Of a stretch of 64,000 nt of DNA, positions 26,628-35,404 are shown piece after piece. The position numbers and the translations under genes were made by a program. Origin of the DNA: Tumebacillus sp. BK434 (GTDB lineage: Bacteria > Bacillota > Bacilli > Tumebacillales > Tumebacillaceae); assembly GCF_004340785.1 (NCBI RefSeq), contig NZ_SLXS01000003.1:405689-469688 (forward strand), read 5' to 3'. The notes under the pieces were generated by a model. The model had not been told where the DNA came from and ran no database searches. It saw only the letters and a list, made by a program, of their open reading frames with translations. Position 1 is the first letter of the stretch, and each line of letters begins with the position of its first letter.

Positions 26628-28008
26628 AGCGCTTGGCCCCTTCCACAAAGCGCTCGGCGATCTTCGGGTTGGACGGAAAGTAAAGGTGCGTGTAGCCTGC
26701 GACGAGTTGACCCGTGCAATACCCCTCCGCCTTCTCCCCGCGCAGCCCCTTGATGAAGTACGCCGCCGGGAACTCCCCCTCTTCCGCCAAGGTCGAGTAG
26801 TGGAATTCATGCCCTCTCGCCTGCTCCCCTTTGGCAAAAAGGAAGGTGTCGCCGAGCGCCGTCACTTCGCGATAGCCCAGCGCTGCCAGTCGGGACTGCA
26901 TCTTCACGCTTCCCGGCACCAGCCCGGTCATCTCATAGGTCGCCCCTTCGCGGTCGGTGATCGTGTTGCAGAGGTACATATAGCCTCCGCACTCCGCCAG
27001 CGTCGGCAAGCCCGCTTCGATGCGCCGTTTCAGATCGGCCCGCACCGCTTCATGCCCGGCCAGCTCCGCCGCAAACTCTTCGGGGAACCCGCCGCCGATG
27101 TACAAGCCGTCCGCTTCCGCCGGAACTCGCTCTCCGGCCAGCGGTGAAAAGAACAAAAGCTCGGCGCCGTTTTGCTCCAACAGCTCCAAGTTCTCCTGGT
27201 AGTAGAAATTAAACGCCGCATCCCGCGCCACCGCGATCTTGGTGACGGGCGCAGCAGCAGTCGTTTTGCCAAAAATCGTCCCGGGCGCAGGCGCAAGGTC
27301 TGGTGCCGAGCGTGCGATGTTCAAGATCGCGTCCACATCCAGCGCGTCTTCCACGAGGTCGGCCAGCTTATCAAACAAGGGCGTCAACTCCCCGCGCTCG
27401 ATGGCCGGGACAAGACCCAGATGGCGCTCCGGGATCGCGATCCCTTCCTGCCGCACGAACCCGCCGAGCAGCGGAAGGCTGCACTCCTGCTCAATCGCCG
27501 TCTTCGCCAGCTTGATGTGCCCTGCGCTGCCGCCCTGATTGGCGACGACGCCGGCGATCTGCACGCCTTCGGTCAGCGTGGCGAATCCTTTGACGATCGC
27601 CGCCGCCGAACGCGCCATGCTGGCGATGTTGACCAGCAAGATCGCCGGCGCGCCGAGCAGCATCGAGATCTCCGCCGTGCTGCCTTGGTCGGTCTTGGGG
27701 TCTTTGCCGTCATAAAAGCCCATCACGCCTTCGATGATCGAGATGTCAGCGCCCGCGCTGCCTCGCCAGAACACTTCGCGCATCACGTCGGGCGCGACCA
27801 TCCAGGTATCGAGGTTGCGCGACGGGCGTCCCGTGACGGCGGTGTGGTAGGTCGGGTCGATGTAGTCCGGGCCGCATTTGAAGCCTTGGACGTTCAGGCC
27901 GCGCCGCTTCATGGCTGCCATCAGGCCGAGCGTCAGCGTCGTCTTGCCGACGCCGCTGCCCGTGCCGCCGATGACCAGCCGAGGGCGGTTGGAGATGTGG
28001 TCTGTCAT
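26608..28008 (-). CDS. cbiA: Cobyrinate a,c-diamide synthase
   Basis: 466 residues. It amidates the a and c side chains of cobyrinate. The P-loop is in VIGGTGSGVGKTTLTLG, followed by GFKCGPDYIDPTYH; the C-terminal glutaminase domain has its nucleophile in LAECGGYMYL. Four bases separate it from cbiG. Also called CobB. Confidence 0.95.
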   Translation of the reverse strand: MTDHISNRPRLVIGGTGSGVGKTTLTLGLMAAMKRRGLNVQGFKCGPDYIDPTYHTAVTGRPSRNLDTWMVAPDVMREVFWRGSAGADISIIEGVMGFYDGKDPKTDQGSTAEISMLLGAPAILLVNIASMARSAAAIVKGFATLTEGVQIAGVVANQGGSAGHIKLAKTAIEQECSLPLLGGFVRQEGIAIPERHLGLVPAIERGELTPLFDKLADLVEDALDVDAILNIARSAPDLAPAPGTIFGKTTAAAPVTKIAVARDAAFNFYYQENLELLEQNGAELLFFSPLAGERVPAEADGLYIGGGFPEEFAAELAGHEAVRADLKRRIEAGLPTLAECGGYMYLCNTITDREGATYEMTGLVPGSVKMQSRLAALGYREVTALGDTFLFAKGEQARGHEFHYSTLAEEGEFPAAYFIKGLRGEKAEGYCTGQLVAGYTHLYFPSNPKIAERFVEGAKRYGQARR

Positions 28009-28012
28009 GGTG

Positions 28013-29104
28013 TCATCCTCCCGGTACGAGGGCGATGGACAACGTCACATTGCCCGCCTTTTTCTTCTCCAGCAGCAGTTCCGTCCCGCCTGCCGAACGC
28101 AGCGATGCTGGTTCGCTGACGCCGTACGCGCCCGTGTATTTGAACACCGTTTCTGACGGGCTCGGGATCGCGATCTCGTTCAGCTCCTGCGGTGTGTACG
28201 TCACCAGCGGCCAGCGATATTTTTCACAGAGCGCGAGCAGTCCCGCTTCGTCTTTTTTCAGATCGATGGTGGCGACGTTGCGCACGCTTTTGATCGAAAG
28301 GCGCAGCTCTTCCAGCGTCTGCTGCACCACCGCTTCGATCTCGGTAAGCTCCGTGCCGCGGTTGCAGCCGATGCCCAGCACCAGCGTCTTGGGGCGGTAG
28401 AGGACGCCGTTTTTGAGCAGGGTCTGCGCTTCCGTTTCTTCTAAGATACGATGCGTCACGACCAGCGCCGCATTCCACTGCCCGGCACTGGCCAGCGCTT
28501 CGGCTGTCGTCACGCGGCGGATGTGGTCGGGCATCGGTCTGTCATACTGCCACCAGTTCGTTTCGCCCGCTTCCTGAACGACGACGACCGGCTCTTCGTT
28601 GACCACCGCCGCCGAGACGGGGGTAGCGTGCTCGAAGCTTTCGATCTCCCAGCCGAATTGCCGCCCGAAGAGGTCGACAGGAATCGTTTTCTGCACGTCC
28701 GACGCGGTGGTGATCACCGGCGAGGCGCCGATCAGCTCCGCGATGTGGCGGGTCAGTTCGTTCGCACCGCCGAGATGACCGGACAGGACGGAAATCGCAT
28801 GTTCACCCCGGTCGTCGATCACCACCACGCCCGGGTCGGTCTTCTTGTCCTGCAAGATCGGGGCGATCATCCGCACGACCGCCCCGAGCGAGATGAACAG
28901 AATGATGCCGCTGTAGCGCGCGAACAAGTCGGGCAGGATCAGGCGCACCGAGCCTTCGAACAGCTCGATGCCTTTTTCCTGCTCATCGCCGCGCGCGAAC
29001 TTGCTCATGTAGTAGAGATCGGAGCCCGGCAGCTTTTCCAGCAGCTCGCGAGACTTCTCCACCCCGTGCTTGGTGATCGCGACGAGGGCGTACGGGTTAC
29101 TCAT
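28013..29104 (-). CDS. cbiG: Cobalt-precorrin-5A hydrolase
   Basis: 363 residues. It opens the delta-lactone of cobalt-precorrin-5A and releases acetaldehyde, a step specific to the early-cobalt route. Landmarks are ISLGAVVRMIAPIL, the VVIDDRGEHAISVLSGHLGGAN motif, and the C-terminal GIGCNRGTELTEIE. It overlaps cbiF by eight bases. Confidence 0.94.
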   Translation of the reverse strand: MSNPYALVAITKHGVEKSRELLEKLPGSDLYYMSKFARGDEQEKGIELFEGSVRLILPDLFARYSGIILFISLGAVVRMIAPILQDKKTDPGVVVIDDRGEHAISVLSGHLGGANELTRHIAELIGASPVITTASDVQKTIPVDLFGRQFGWEIESFEHATPVSAAVVNEEPVVVVQEAGETNWWQYDRPMPDHIRRVTTAEALASAGQWNAALVVTHRILEETEAQTLLKNGVLYRPKTLVLGIGCNRGTELTEIEAVVQQTLEELRLSIKSVRNVATIDLKKDEAGLLALCEKYRWPLVTYTPQELNEIAIPSPSETVFKYTGAYGVSEPASLRSAGGTELLLEKKKAGNVTLSIALVPGG

Positions 29105-29903
29105 GCGCGGGTACCCCTTTGCGGAAGCGGTGTGTGAAAGATCTGTCGTACAGCTTGGAACGGTGGCCGTCCTGTTCGACCAAAGTCGGATCGAGCGCCC
29201 AGCCCGCGAGGATCATCGCATGCGAGCGGATGCCGTGTTCGCGCATCGCGTTGTCCAGCTCCGCCAGCGTCGTGCGGACGATCAGCTGATCCGGCCACGA
29301 AGCGCGCTGCACGACCGCGACCGGCGTGTCGGGACTCCAGCCTGCGTCGATCAGCTCGCGCATCACCTTTTTGGTCAACGTCGCACTCAGGTACAAGGCG
29401 AGCGTGCAGTGGTGCGCGGCGAGGCTTTGCAGCTCTTCGCGCTCCGGCACCGGCGTGCGGCCGGAAGCGCGGGTCAGGATCAGGGTCTGGGTCAGCTCCG
29501 GCACGGTCAGCTCGGTCTGCAGGGCGGCTGCCGCTGCGAAGACGGAGGAGACGCCGGGGATGATCTCAAATGGCACGTCCGCTTTTTTCAGCAGGCTCAT
29601 CTGCTCCAGAATCGCGCCGTACACCGCCGGATCGCCCGTATGCACGCGGGCAACGCTTTTGCCGGCGCGGGTGCTGTCGATCATCAGGTCGACGATCTGG
29701 TCAAGGTCCATCCCGGCGCTCTTCTGCACATTGGCTTCCGGCTTGGCGCGGGCGATCAGGTCTTCGGAGACGAGCGAGTCGGTGTAGAGCACGACGTCGG
29801 CCTGCTGCAGGATGCGCAGGCCTTTGACGGTGATCAGGTCGGGGTCGCCGGGGCCGGCGCCGACGATGTAAACTTTCGGTTCGAGCGTGTTGTGTTGGGT
29901 CAT
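29097..29903 (-). CDS. cbiF: Cobalt-precorrin-4 C11-methyltransferase
   Basis: 268 residues with the class III methyltransferase N-terminus VYIVGAGPGDPDLITVKG, YTDSLV, VHTGDPAVYG and IPGVSSVFAAAA. It methylates C11 of cobalt-precorrin-4. CobM is the aerobic-route name. Its ATG overlaps the cbiL stop. Confidence 0.94.
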   Translation of the reverse strand: MTQHNTLEPKVYIVGAGPGDPDLITVKGLRILQQADVVLYTDSLVSEDLIARAKPEANVQKSAGMDLDQIVDLMIDSTRAGKSVARVHTGDPAVYGAILEQMSLLKKADVPFEIIPGVSSVFAAAAALQTELTVPELTQTLILTRASGRTPVPEREELQSLAAHHCTLALYLSATLTKKVMRELIDAGWSPDTPVAVVQRASWPDQLIVRTTLAELDNAMREHGIRSHAMILAGWALDPTLVEQDGHRSKLYDRSFTHRFRKGVPAHE

Positions 29904-30619
29904 TTGCGCACCACCATCAGCGTGAGATAGTTGAGTTCGGAGCCTTTCAGTTCGGTGATATTTTGCCAGACTTGCTCTTCGCCGGACGTGACTTTCGTGA
30001 CGACCGACGCTTTTGCGGTCAGGCCGAGTTCGCCGAGCAGGTCGATCATGCTGTCGAGAACTTTGGCGACTTTCAGGAAGACGATGCAGTCATGCGTCTC
30101 CAGCACGCGCTTCATCTCCGCGCGGTCGTCGGTCGCCGGGATGATCGCAAACTGCTCATCGCCGTCGGCGAGAAAAATGCCCAGTCTCGCCGCCGCGCCG
30201 AGGGCGGAGGAGATGCCGGGCACCGAGGTGATCTCCACTTCCGGGTGCGCTTCCTGCATCATCCGCGCCATGTGAATCCACGTGGAGTAGAGGTTGGGAT
30301 CGCCTTCGGTGACAAACGCCACATCTTGGCCCTGCGCCAGATGCGACCAGATCGTCTCGGTCGTTTGCGCCCAAGAGGTGCGGAGCTGGTCGGGGTCTTT
30401 CGTCATCGGGAAGACGAGTCCGAGCATCTCTTTTTCGCCCGGTCTGATGTAGGTGTCGACGATGGCGTGGGCGTAGCTTTTGCTGCCTTGGCGCTTTTTC
30501 GGGTAGGCGATGACGTCCGCTTCTTTCAGCAGGCGGAACGCCTTGACGGTGATCAGCTCCGGATCGCCGGGGCCGACGCCGAGGCCGTAGAGGCGGCCGA
30601 GTTTCGTGGTCGTGGTCAT
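29900..30619 (-). CDS. cbiL: Cobalt-factor II (precorrin-2) C20-methyltransferase
   Basis: 239 residues; [16 protein letters not shown] at the N-terminus, [13 protein letters not shown] and [15 protein letters not shown] follow. It methylates C20. The presence of CbiX, CbiG and CbiD in the operon points to the cobalt-loaded substrate. Its ATG overlaps the cbiET stop. Confidence 0.93.
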   Translation of the reverse strand: MTTTTKLGRLYGLGVGPGDPELITVKAFRLLKEADVIAYPKKRQGSKSYAHAIVDTYIRPGEKEMLGLVFPMTKDPDQLRTSWAQTTETIWSHLAQGQDVAFVTEGDPNLYSTWIHMARMMQEAHPEVEITSVPGISSALGAAARLGIFLADGDEQFAIIPATDDRAEMKRVLETHDCIVFLKVAKVLDSMIDLLGELGLTAKASVVTKVTSGEEQVWQNITELKGSELNYLTLMVVRK

Positions 30620-31830
30620 GCTTCTTGTGCCTCCTTGTACGCGGTGATGATATAGATCGGGTTCAGCCCTTCGAAGCGGGTCATGTGCAGGATCGGCTTG
30701 CTGCGCGACGTCTGCAACAGCGTCACGCGCGTGCTCAAGCCGACATGCGCGAACGTCTGCGTCGCTTCGTACAGCGTTTCGATCGTCGCGGCGTTCAGCA
30801 CGATCCGTCCGTTCGGGCGCAAGCGCTCAGCGCAGAGCCGGAGCAGGTCGGCCATCTCGCCGCCGCTGCCGCCGATGAAAACGGCGTCCGGGTCGGGCCA
30901 GTCCTGCAGCCCTTCCGGCGCTTTGCCGTGGACAAACGTGATGTCGGCGCGGAACTTCTGCGCGTTTTCATAGGCGTTCTGCAGATCGGGCTCATTTTTT
31001 TCGATCGCATAGACCGCCCCGTCGCGGGCGATCCGCGCCGCTTCGATCGCCACCGAAGCGGTGCAGGTGCCGATGTCCCAGACGACGCTGTCCGGGCGCA
31101 GGTTGAGCTCAGACAGGCTGAGCACGCGGACTTCCTTTTTCGTGATCAGGCCTTTGTCCGGTTTGCGCTGGGAAAATTGGCTGTCGTCGATGCCAAGCCC
31201 CCAGCGCGGCGCGGCATGGCCTGCTTTTTTCAACAGGAGCACGACGTTGAGCGGTGAAAAGGTCTGATCTTTCAGAGCTTCCAGTTCGTACCGGCCGCAG
31301 CGCTCCTTTGGGCCGCCGAGGTTTTCCGCAACAAACGCAACGTATTCGGTCATGCCAAACGACAGCAGGTAGTCGGCGATCACCGCCGGGGTGTGTTTGT
31401 CGTCGGTGAGCAGGGCGATTTTGTCGCGCCCGTCGATCTTCTGGGCGAGCCCTTTGATCGGCTTGCCGTGCAGGGAGGCGATGTAGGCGTCCTGCCAGCT
31501 CACACCGAGCCGGGCGAAGGCGAGCTGCACCGAGGAAAAGTGCGGGTGGATCACCACGCCGTCCAGCTTCTGCGCAAGGTAGCCGCCGATGCCGTAGAAG
31601 AGCGGGTCGCCCGAGGCGAGGACGGTGACGGTGCCTGTGGCCGCTTGGATCTGCTTGACCAGTTCGCTCAGCCCGCCTTTGATCACCCACTTCTGCCCTG
31701 CGAAGTCCGGGAAGAACGCGAGGTGGCGCTCGCCGCCGATCAGGATGTTGGATCTGTAGATGAGTGCGTGCTGCTCCGGCGCGACGTCTCCGTCATCGCC
31801 GATGCCGATCACGTGGATCTTATCGTTCAT
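30616..31830 (-). CDS. cbiET: Fused CbiE-CbiT, cobalt-precorrin C5,C15-methyltransferase (decarboxylating)
   Basis: 404 residues. The N-terminal CbiE half (about 1-200, [35 protein letters not shown]) methylates C5; the C-terminal CbiT half (about 215-400, a Rossmann methyltransferase with [18 protein letters not shown] and FIGGSGGEM) decarboxylates the C12 acetate and methylates C15. The fusion corresponds to CobL. It overlaps cbiD by 11 bases. Confidence 0.94.
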   Translation of the reverse strand: MNDKIHVIGIGDDGDVAPEQHALIYRSNILIGGERHLAFFPDFAGQKWVIKGGLSELVKQIQAATGTVTVLASGDPLFYGIGGYLAQKLDGVVIHPHFSSVQLAFARLGVSWQDAYIASLHGKPIKGLAQKIDGRDKIALLTDDKHTPAVIADYLLSFGMTEYVAFVAENLGGPKERCGRYELEALKDQTFSPLNVVLLLKKAGHAAPRWGLGIDDSQFSQRKPDKGLITKKEVRVLSLSELNLRPDSVVWDIGTCTASVAIEAARIARDGAVYAIEKNEPDLQNAYENAQKFRADITFVHGKAPEGLQDWPDPDAVFIGGSGGEMADLLRLCAERLRPNGRIVLNAATIETLYEATQTFAHVGLSTRVTLLQTSRSKPILHMTRFEGLNPIYIITAYKEAQEA

Positions 31831-32929
31831 CGATGTGTGCCCTCCCCAGCATGTCGCCTTTCATCGTCGTCAGCACCGTCTCCACCCACAGGCCGCCGCC
31901 GACTTCGTGCAAGGCGTGGCGGGAGGCGTGCACCGACAGTTTTTCAAAAAATTCGCCGTGGCCGGCGGCATGCATGATGTCGCCGACCTGCGACGCCGTG
32001 TTCGCCGTGCGGATCTCGTCTACCATCTCCGGCGTGGCGCCGCACTCGGCGGCGATGTCAGCAAGGAAGTGAAAGTCGACCGGGGCGGACTTGGAATGCA
32101 CCATCATCACGCCTTGGGCGACTTTCGAGAATTTGCCCATCATGCCGACAAGGGAGACCTTGGCGGCACCCTGTCGCTTGCAATGGCGCAGCGAGAAGCC
32201 GACAAAGTCCCCCATCTGGATAAACGCTTCCTCCGGAAGTTCCGCGTAGATCCGCATCGCGTACTTTTCGCTGGAGCCGCCGGTGGTCAGCACGAGGTGG
32301 TCGCAGCCGCTCGCCCGGGCAACGCGGATCGCCTGCACGACCGACGCTTGGTAGGCGGCGGTGGAAAACGGAACGACGATGCCTTTCGTGCCGAGGATCG
32401 AGATGCCGCCGAGGATGCCGAGGCGGGCGTTCAGCGTCTTTTTCGCGATCTCTTCCCCGTCGGGGACGGAGATGACGACGCGGACGCCACGGTTGATGCC
32501 GTATTCGTTTTGCAGGGCGGCGACCACTTGGCGCAGCATGCGGCGCGGCACCGGGTTGATCGCCGCCTCTCCGACCGGCACGGGCAGGCCGGGCTTGGTG
32601 ACGCGCCCGACGCCGATGCCGCCGTCCAGTTCGATCTCGCCGTCGCGCGCCGCGTCCAGCCAGCTCACTTCGGAGCAGATCAGGGCTTGGTGCGTGGCGT
32701 CAGGGTCGTCGCCGGCGTCTTTGATCACGCCGCAGGTGGCGCGGTCCGGGTAGAGGCGCAGGTCTTCGATCTGGAAGACGGCCGTCTCGCCGATCGGCAG
32801 GAGCAGTTCGACGCTCGCCACGGGCTGCCCGGTGATCAAGGCGCTCAGTGCCGCTTTGGTCGCGGCCGCTGCGCAAGCTCCTGTGGTGTAGCCGTGGCGC
32901 AGCGGCTTGTCTGCAGCCGCTTCGCTCAT
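31820..32929 (-). CDS. cbiD: Cobalt-precorrin-5B C1-methyltransferase
   Basis: 369 residues. The N-terminal [19 protein letters not shown] motif and the internal [16 protein letters not shown] segment are typical CbiD. It methylates C1 and occurs in early-cobalt pathways. The ATG overlaps the cbiC stop (ATGA). Confidence 0.95.
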   Translation of the reverse strand: MSEAAADKPLRHGYTTGACAAAATKAALSALITGQPVASVELLLPIGETAVFQIEDLRLYPDRATCGVIKDAGDDPDATHQALICSEVSWLDAARDGEIELDGGIGVGRVTKPGLPVPVGEAAINPVPRRMLRQVVAALQNEYGINRGVRVVISVPDGEEIAKKTLNARLGILGGISILGTKGIVVPFSTAAYQASVVQAIRVARASGCDHLVLTTGGSSEKYAMRIYAELPEEAFIQMGDFVGFSLRHCKRQGAAKVSLVGMMGKFSKVAQGVMMVHSKSAPVDFHFLADIAAECGATPEMVDEIRTANTASQVGDIMHAAGHGEFFEKLSVHASRHALHEVGGGLWVETVLTTMKGDMLGRAHIDER

Positions 32930-33579
32930 CGTTCTGCCATCAGCGACAGGGCGTTGACCGCTGCGACGGAGACGGGCGAGCCGCCTTTGCGCCCGATGTT
33001 GGTGATGAACGGCACGTCGCCGCCGATCAGTTTGGCCAGCTCGTCTTTGGACTCGGCGGCAGAGACGAAACCGACCGGCATGCCGATGATCAGCGACGGT
33101 CTGGCTTCACCGGTCTTGATCAGGCGGATCAGTTCGAGCAGGGCGGTCGGCGCGTTGCCGATCACGAAAATGCCGTCCGGCTGCTCGCGGACCGCTTTGC
33201 GCGTGGCGATGATCGCGCGGGTCAGGTTGGCCGCTTTCGCTTCCTTCGCCACGTCCGGGTCGGAGATGTAGACGCGGACGTCGCCGCCGAATTTCTCGAT
33301 ACGCGGCTTGGAGATGCCGACTTGCACCATCTGGACGTCAGCGTAGATCGTCTTGCCGGCGCGGATCGCGGCGATGCCCGCCTGCACCGCTTCCGGATGG
33401 AAGACGAGGCTGCGGCCGAGGTCGAAGTCGGCGGAGGCGTGGATGACGCGCTGCACGACCGGGTATTGTTCTTCGCTGAACGGATGCTCGCCGATCTCCT
33501 GGGTGATGATGTCAAAGCTGTAGCTTTCGATCTCCTGCGGCTGTACGGTGAGTGGCACGAATTCGGTTTTAAAGTCCAT
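32926..33579 (-). CDS. cbiC: Cobalt-precorrin-8 methylmutase
   Basis: 217 residues. It moves the methyl group from C11 to C12 to give cobyrinate. Landmarks are VQRVIHASADFD, with the catalytic histidine, ADVQMVQVGI, and the C-terminal GMPVGFVSAAESKDEL and GRKGGSPVSVAA. I start at ATG 33579 with GAGAGGAG upstream; it overlaps cbiJ by 11 bases. Confidence 0.94.
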   Translation of the reverse strand: MDFKTEFVPLTVQPQEIESYSFDIITQEIGEHPFSEEQYPVVQRVIHASADFDLGRSLVFHPEAVQAGIAAIRAGKTIYADVQMVQVGISKPRIEKFGGDVRVYISDPDVAKEAKAANLTRAIIATRKAVREQPDGIFVIGNAPTALLELIRLIKTGEARPSLIIGMPVGFVSAAESKDELAKLIGGDVPFITNIGRKGGSPVSVAAVNALSLMAER

Positions 33580-34354
33580 GGGGAATCTCCTCTCGCAACG
33601 CATTGACATGGTCTAGCACATCGTCAAAATCATGGAAGGCGACGCCGTATTCCAGCTTGGGACGGCCGATGACGATGACATGGAGGCCGAGCTCGAGCGC
33701 GGCGTCCACTTTTTCGTCGACCGCACCTTGCTGACCGCTTTCTTTGGTGATCACGACGTCCGTCTTGTATTGGCGGTAGAGCGCGGTGTTCAGCTCTTTG
33801 GAAAAGGGGCCTTGCATGGCGATGATGTATTTTTGTTCGAGGCCGAGCTCGGCGCATTTTTCCATGTTGTCGAGGCGCGGCAGCATACGGGCGGTCAAGG
33901 TGACGCCCTCTGCGCCGAGCAGTCTTTGGGTGAAGATCTGCAAAGTTTTGGAGCCGGTGGTGAGCATGATGTTGCCTTTGAGCTCCGCCGCTTTTTCGGC
34001 GGCGGCAGCGTAGTCGTCGACGAAGTGCAGGCGCGGGTTGTGCTCGAAGGTGAGCGTTTCGCGCTCGAAGCGGACGTAGGGCACGCCGCAAGCTTTGCTG
34101 GCGGCGATGGCGTTTTTGTGCGCTTCTTCGGCAAACGGGTGGGCGGCGTCGACGACGAGATGAATGTTGTTGGCTAGGATGTAGGCGGCCATGTCGTCAG
34201 CCGTCATGCGACCGATGCGGACGGGGATGCCTGCTTCCGTCAGCGAGTTGGCAGCCGATTCGGTGACGACCGATGCGGTCAGGTCATGCCCGGCCGCCCG
34301 CAACAGCACGGCCAGTTCGCGGGCGTCGCCCGTTCCGGCGAGATGGAGGATCAT
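33569..34354 (-). CDS. cbiJ: Cobalt-precorrin-6A reductase
   Basis: 261 residues; LHLAGTGDARELA at the N-terminus, DAAHPFAEEAHKNA, MLTTGSKTL and KESGQQGAVDEKVDAA are family landmarks. It reduces the macrocycle with NAD(P)H. It overlaps cbiX by four bases. Confidence 0.93.
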   Translation of the reverse strand: MILHLAGTGDARELAVLLRAAGHDLTASVVTESAANSLTEAGIPVRIGRMTADDMAAYILANNIHLVVDAAHPFAEEAHKNAIAASKACGVPYVRFERETLTFEHNPRLHFVDDYAAAAEKAAELKGNIMLTTGSKTLQIFTQRLLGAEGVTLTARMLPRLDNMEKCAELGLEQKYIIAMQGPFSKELNTALYRQYKTDVVITKESGQQGAVDEKVDAALELGLHVIVIGRPKLEYGVAFHDFDDVLDHVNALREEIPHGL

Positions 34355-35391
34355 TTGCGCGCCTCCTCGTGCTCATGGTCGTGCTCATGGTCGTGCTCAT
34401 GGTCGTGGTACTCATGGTCGTGGTGCTCATGGTCGTGGTGCTCGTGATCGTGGTGCTCGTGATCGTGGTGCTCGTGATCGTGGTGCTCGTGATCGTGGTG
34501 CTCGTGATCGTGGTGCTCGTGATCGTGGTGCTCGTGATGGTGGTCGTGATCATGATCGTGGTGGTGATGATGGTGATGGTCTTCCATCGCAGCGAGGCGA
34601 TATTTGCAGAGGTCGCAGTTCATCTTCGTCTCTCCGCTCGCCGCTTCCACCGCCCGCTCGCGGAGGATCGTCACGAGGTTGTCGTGGAAGCCGAAGTACT
34701 CGGCGAGCACCATCGGCACGTCCGGGTACTGCTGGGAAAATGATTCTGTCATCGCTTCCATCCGCTTGATCAGCACGCCGGTGAACAGGAAGTACGGCAG
34801 GATGTAGATCCGCTTCGCCCCCAGCTGCACGCAGCGCGCCACCCCACCGGCAAAATCGGGCTCGGTCACGCCGATGTAGCAGGTCTCGACAGTCTTCACC
34901 GGCACTTGCTCATACAGCAGCCGGGCGATCTTGCACAGATCGCTGTTCGCATCCGGGTCGGAGCTGCCGCGCCCGACGATCAGCACGGCATCGTCCGAAC
35001 GCCCTTCCGCCGGGGATGCAAATCCGGCTTGGCCGAGGCGCGAGGTCAGGATGTCCAGCGCCTTCGCATGCACCCCGATCGGCTTGCCGTAGGAGAAGCC
35101 GACGTGCGGGTAGCGCTCTTTCGCTTCGTCGATCTCATGCGGGATGTGCAGCTTGGAGTGGCCGGCGCCAAACAGAATCACCGGCACCAGCGTCACATGC
35201 TCCGCCCCGCGGGCGACGCAGTTGTTGATGCCGTGCGGGATGCTCGGGGCGGCAAATTCGAGAAAGCAGGTTTCGACGATCGGGAACTCGCGGTCGAGCT
35301 CCGCCTCGACACGTTTGGCGAAAGCGAGCAGTTCCTCGTTGCCCTCCGGGTCGCGGCTGCCGTGTCCGACCAGCAGAATCGCATGTTTCAT
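34351..35391 (-). CDS. cbiX: Sirohydrochlorin cobaltochelatase with long His-rich tail
   Basis: 346 residues. Two chelatase halves are visible: the first from MKHAILLVGHGSRDPEGN, with GAGHSKLHIPHEI carrying metal-site histidines, and a second from VLIVGRGSSDPD. The MNCDLCKYRLA stretch supplies a CxxC, and from about residue 270 the protein is almost entirely His, Asp and Glu. That tail (34351-34580) is built from HHDHE-type units and is probably a cobalt store. B. megaterium CbiX also has a His-rich region and an Fe-S centre. ATG 35391 has AGGAGG 9 bases upstream and follows the cbiH60 stop; the longer frame is a shadow. Confidence 0.92.
   Translation of the reverse strand: MKHAILLVGHGSRDPEGNEELLAFAKRVEAELDREFPIVETCFLEFAAPSIPHGINNCVARGAEHVTLVPVILFGAGHSKLHIPHEIDEAKERYPHVGFSYGKPIGVHAKALDILTSRLGQAGFASPAEGRSDDAVLIVGRGSSDPDANSDLCKIARLLYEQVPVKTVETCYIGVTEPDFAGGVARCVQLGAKRIYILPYFLFTGVLIKRMEAMTESFSQQYPDVPMVLAEYFGFHDNLVTILRERAVEAASGETKMNCDLCKYRLAAMEDHHHHHHHDHDHDHHHEHHDHEHHDHEHHDHEHHDHEHHDHEHHDHEHHDHEHHDHEYHDHEHDHEHDHEHEEARK
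34366..34540. repeat. 15-bp tandem repeat encoding the CbiX histidine-rich tail
   Basis: GTGGTGCTCGTGATC and close variants repeat head to tail, about eight units in the regular block at 34420-34535, flanked by less regular GTGCTCATGGTC units. Each unit encodes HHDHE on the minus strand, so unit gain or loss keeps the frame. Confidence 0.9.
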
Positions 35392-35404
35392 CAGCTTCAT
35401 CCTC

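Noticed and set aside
34366-34540. Regular repeats resembling a CRISPR array
   Set aside because: The units are 15 bp without spacers and encode the CbiX His-rich tail in frame; this is a coding minisatellite.
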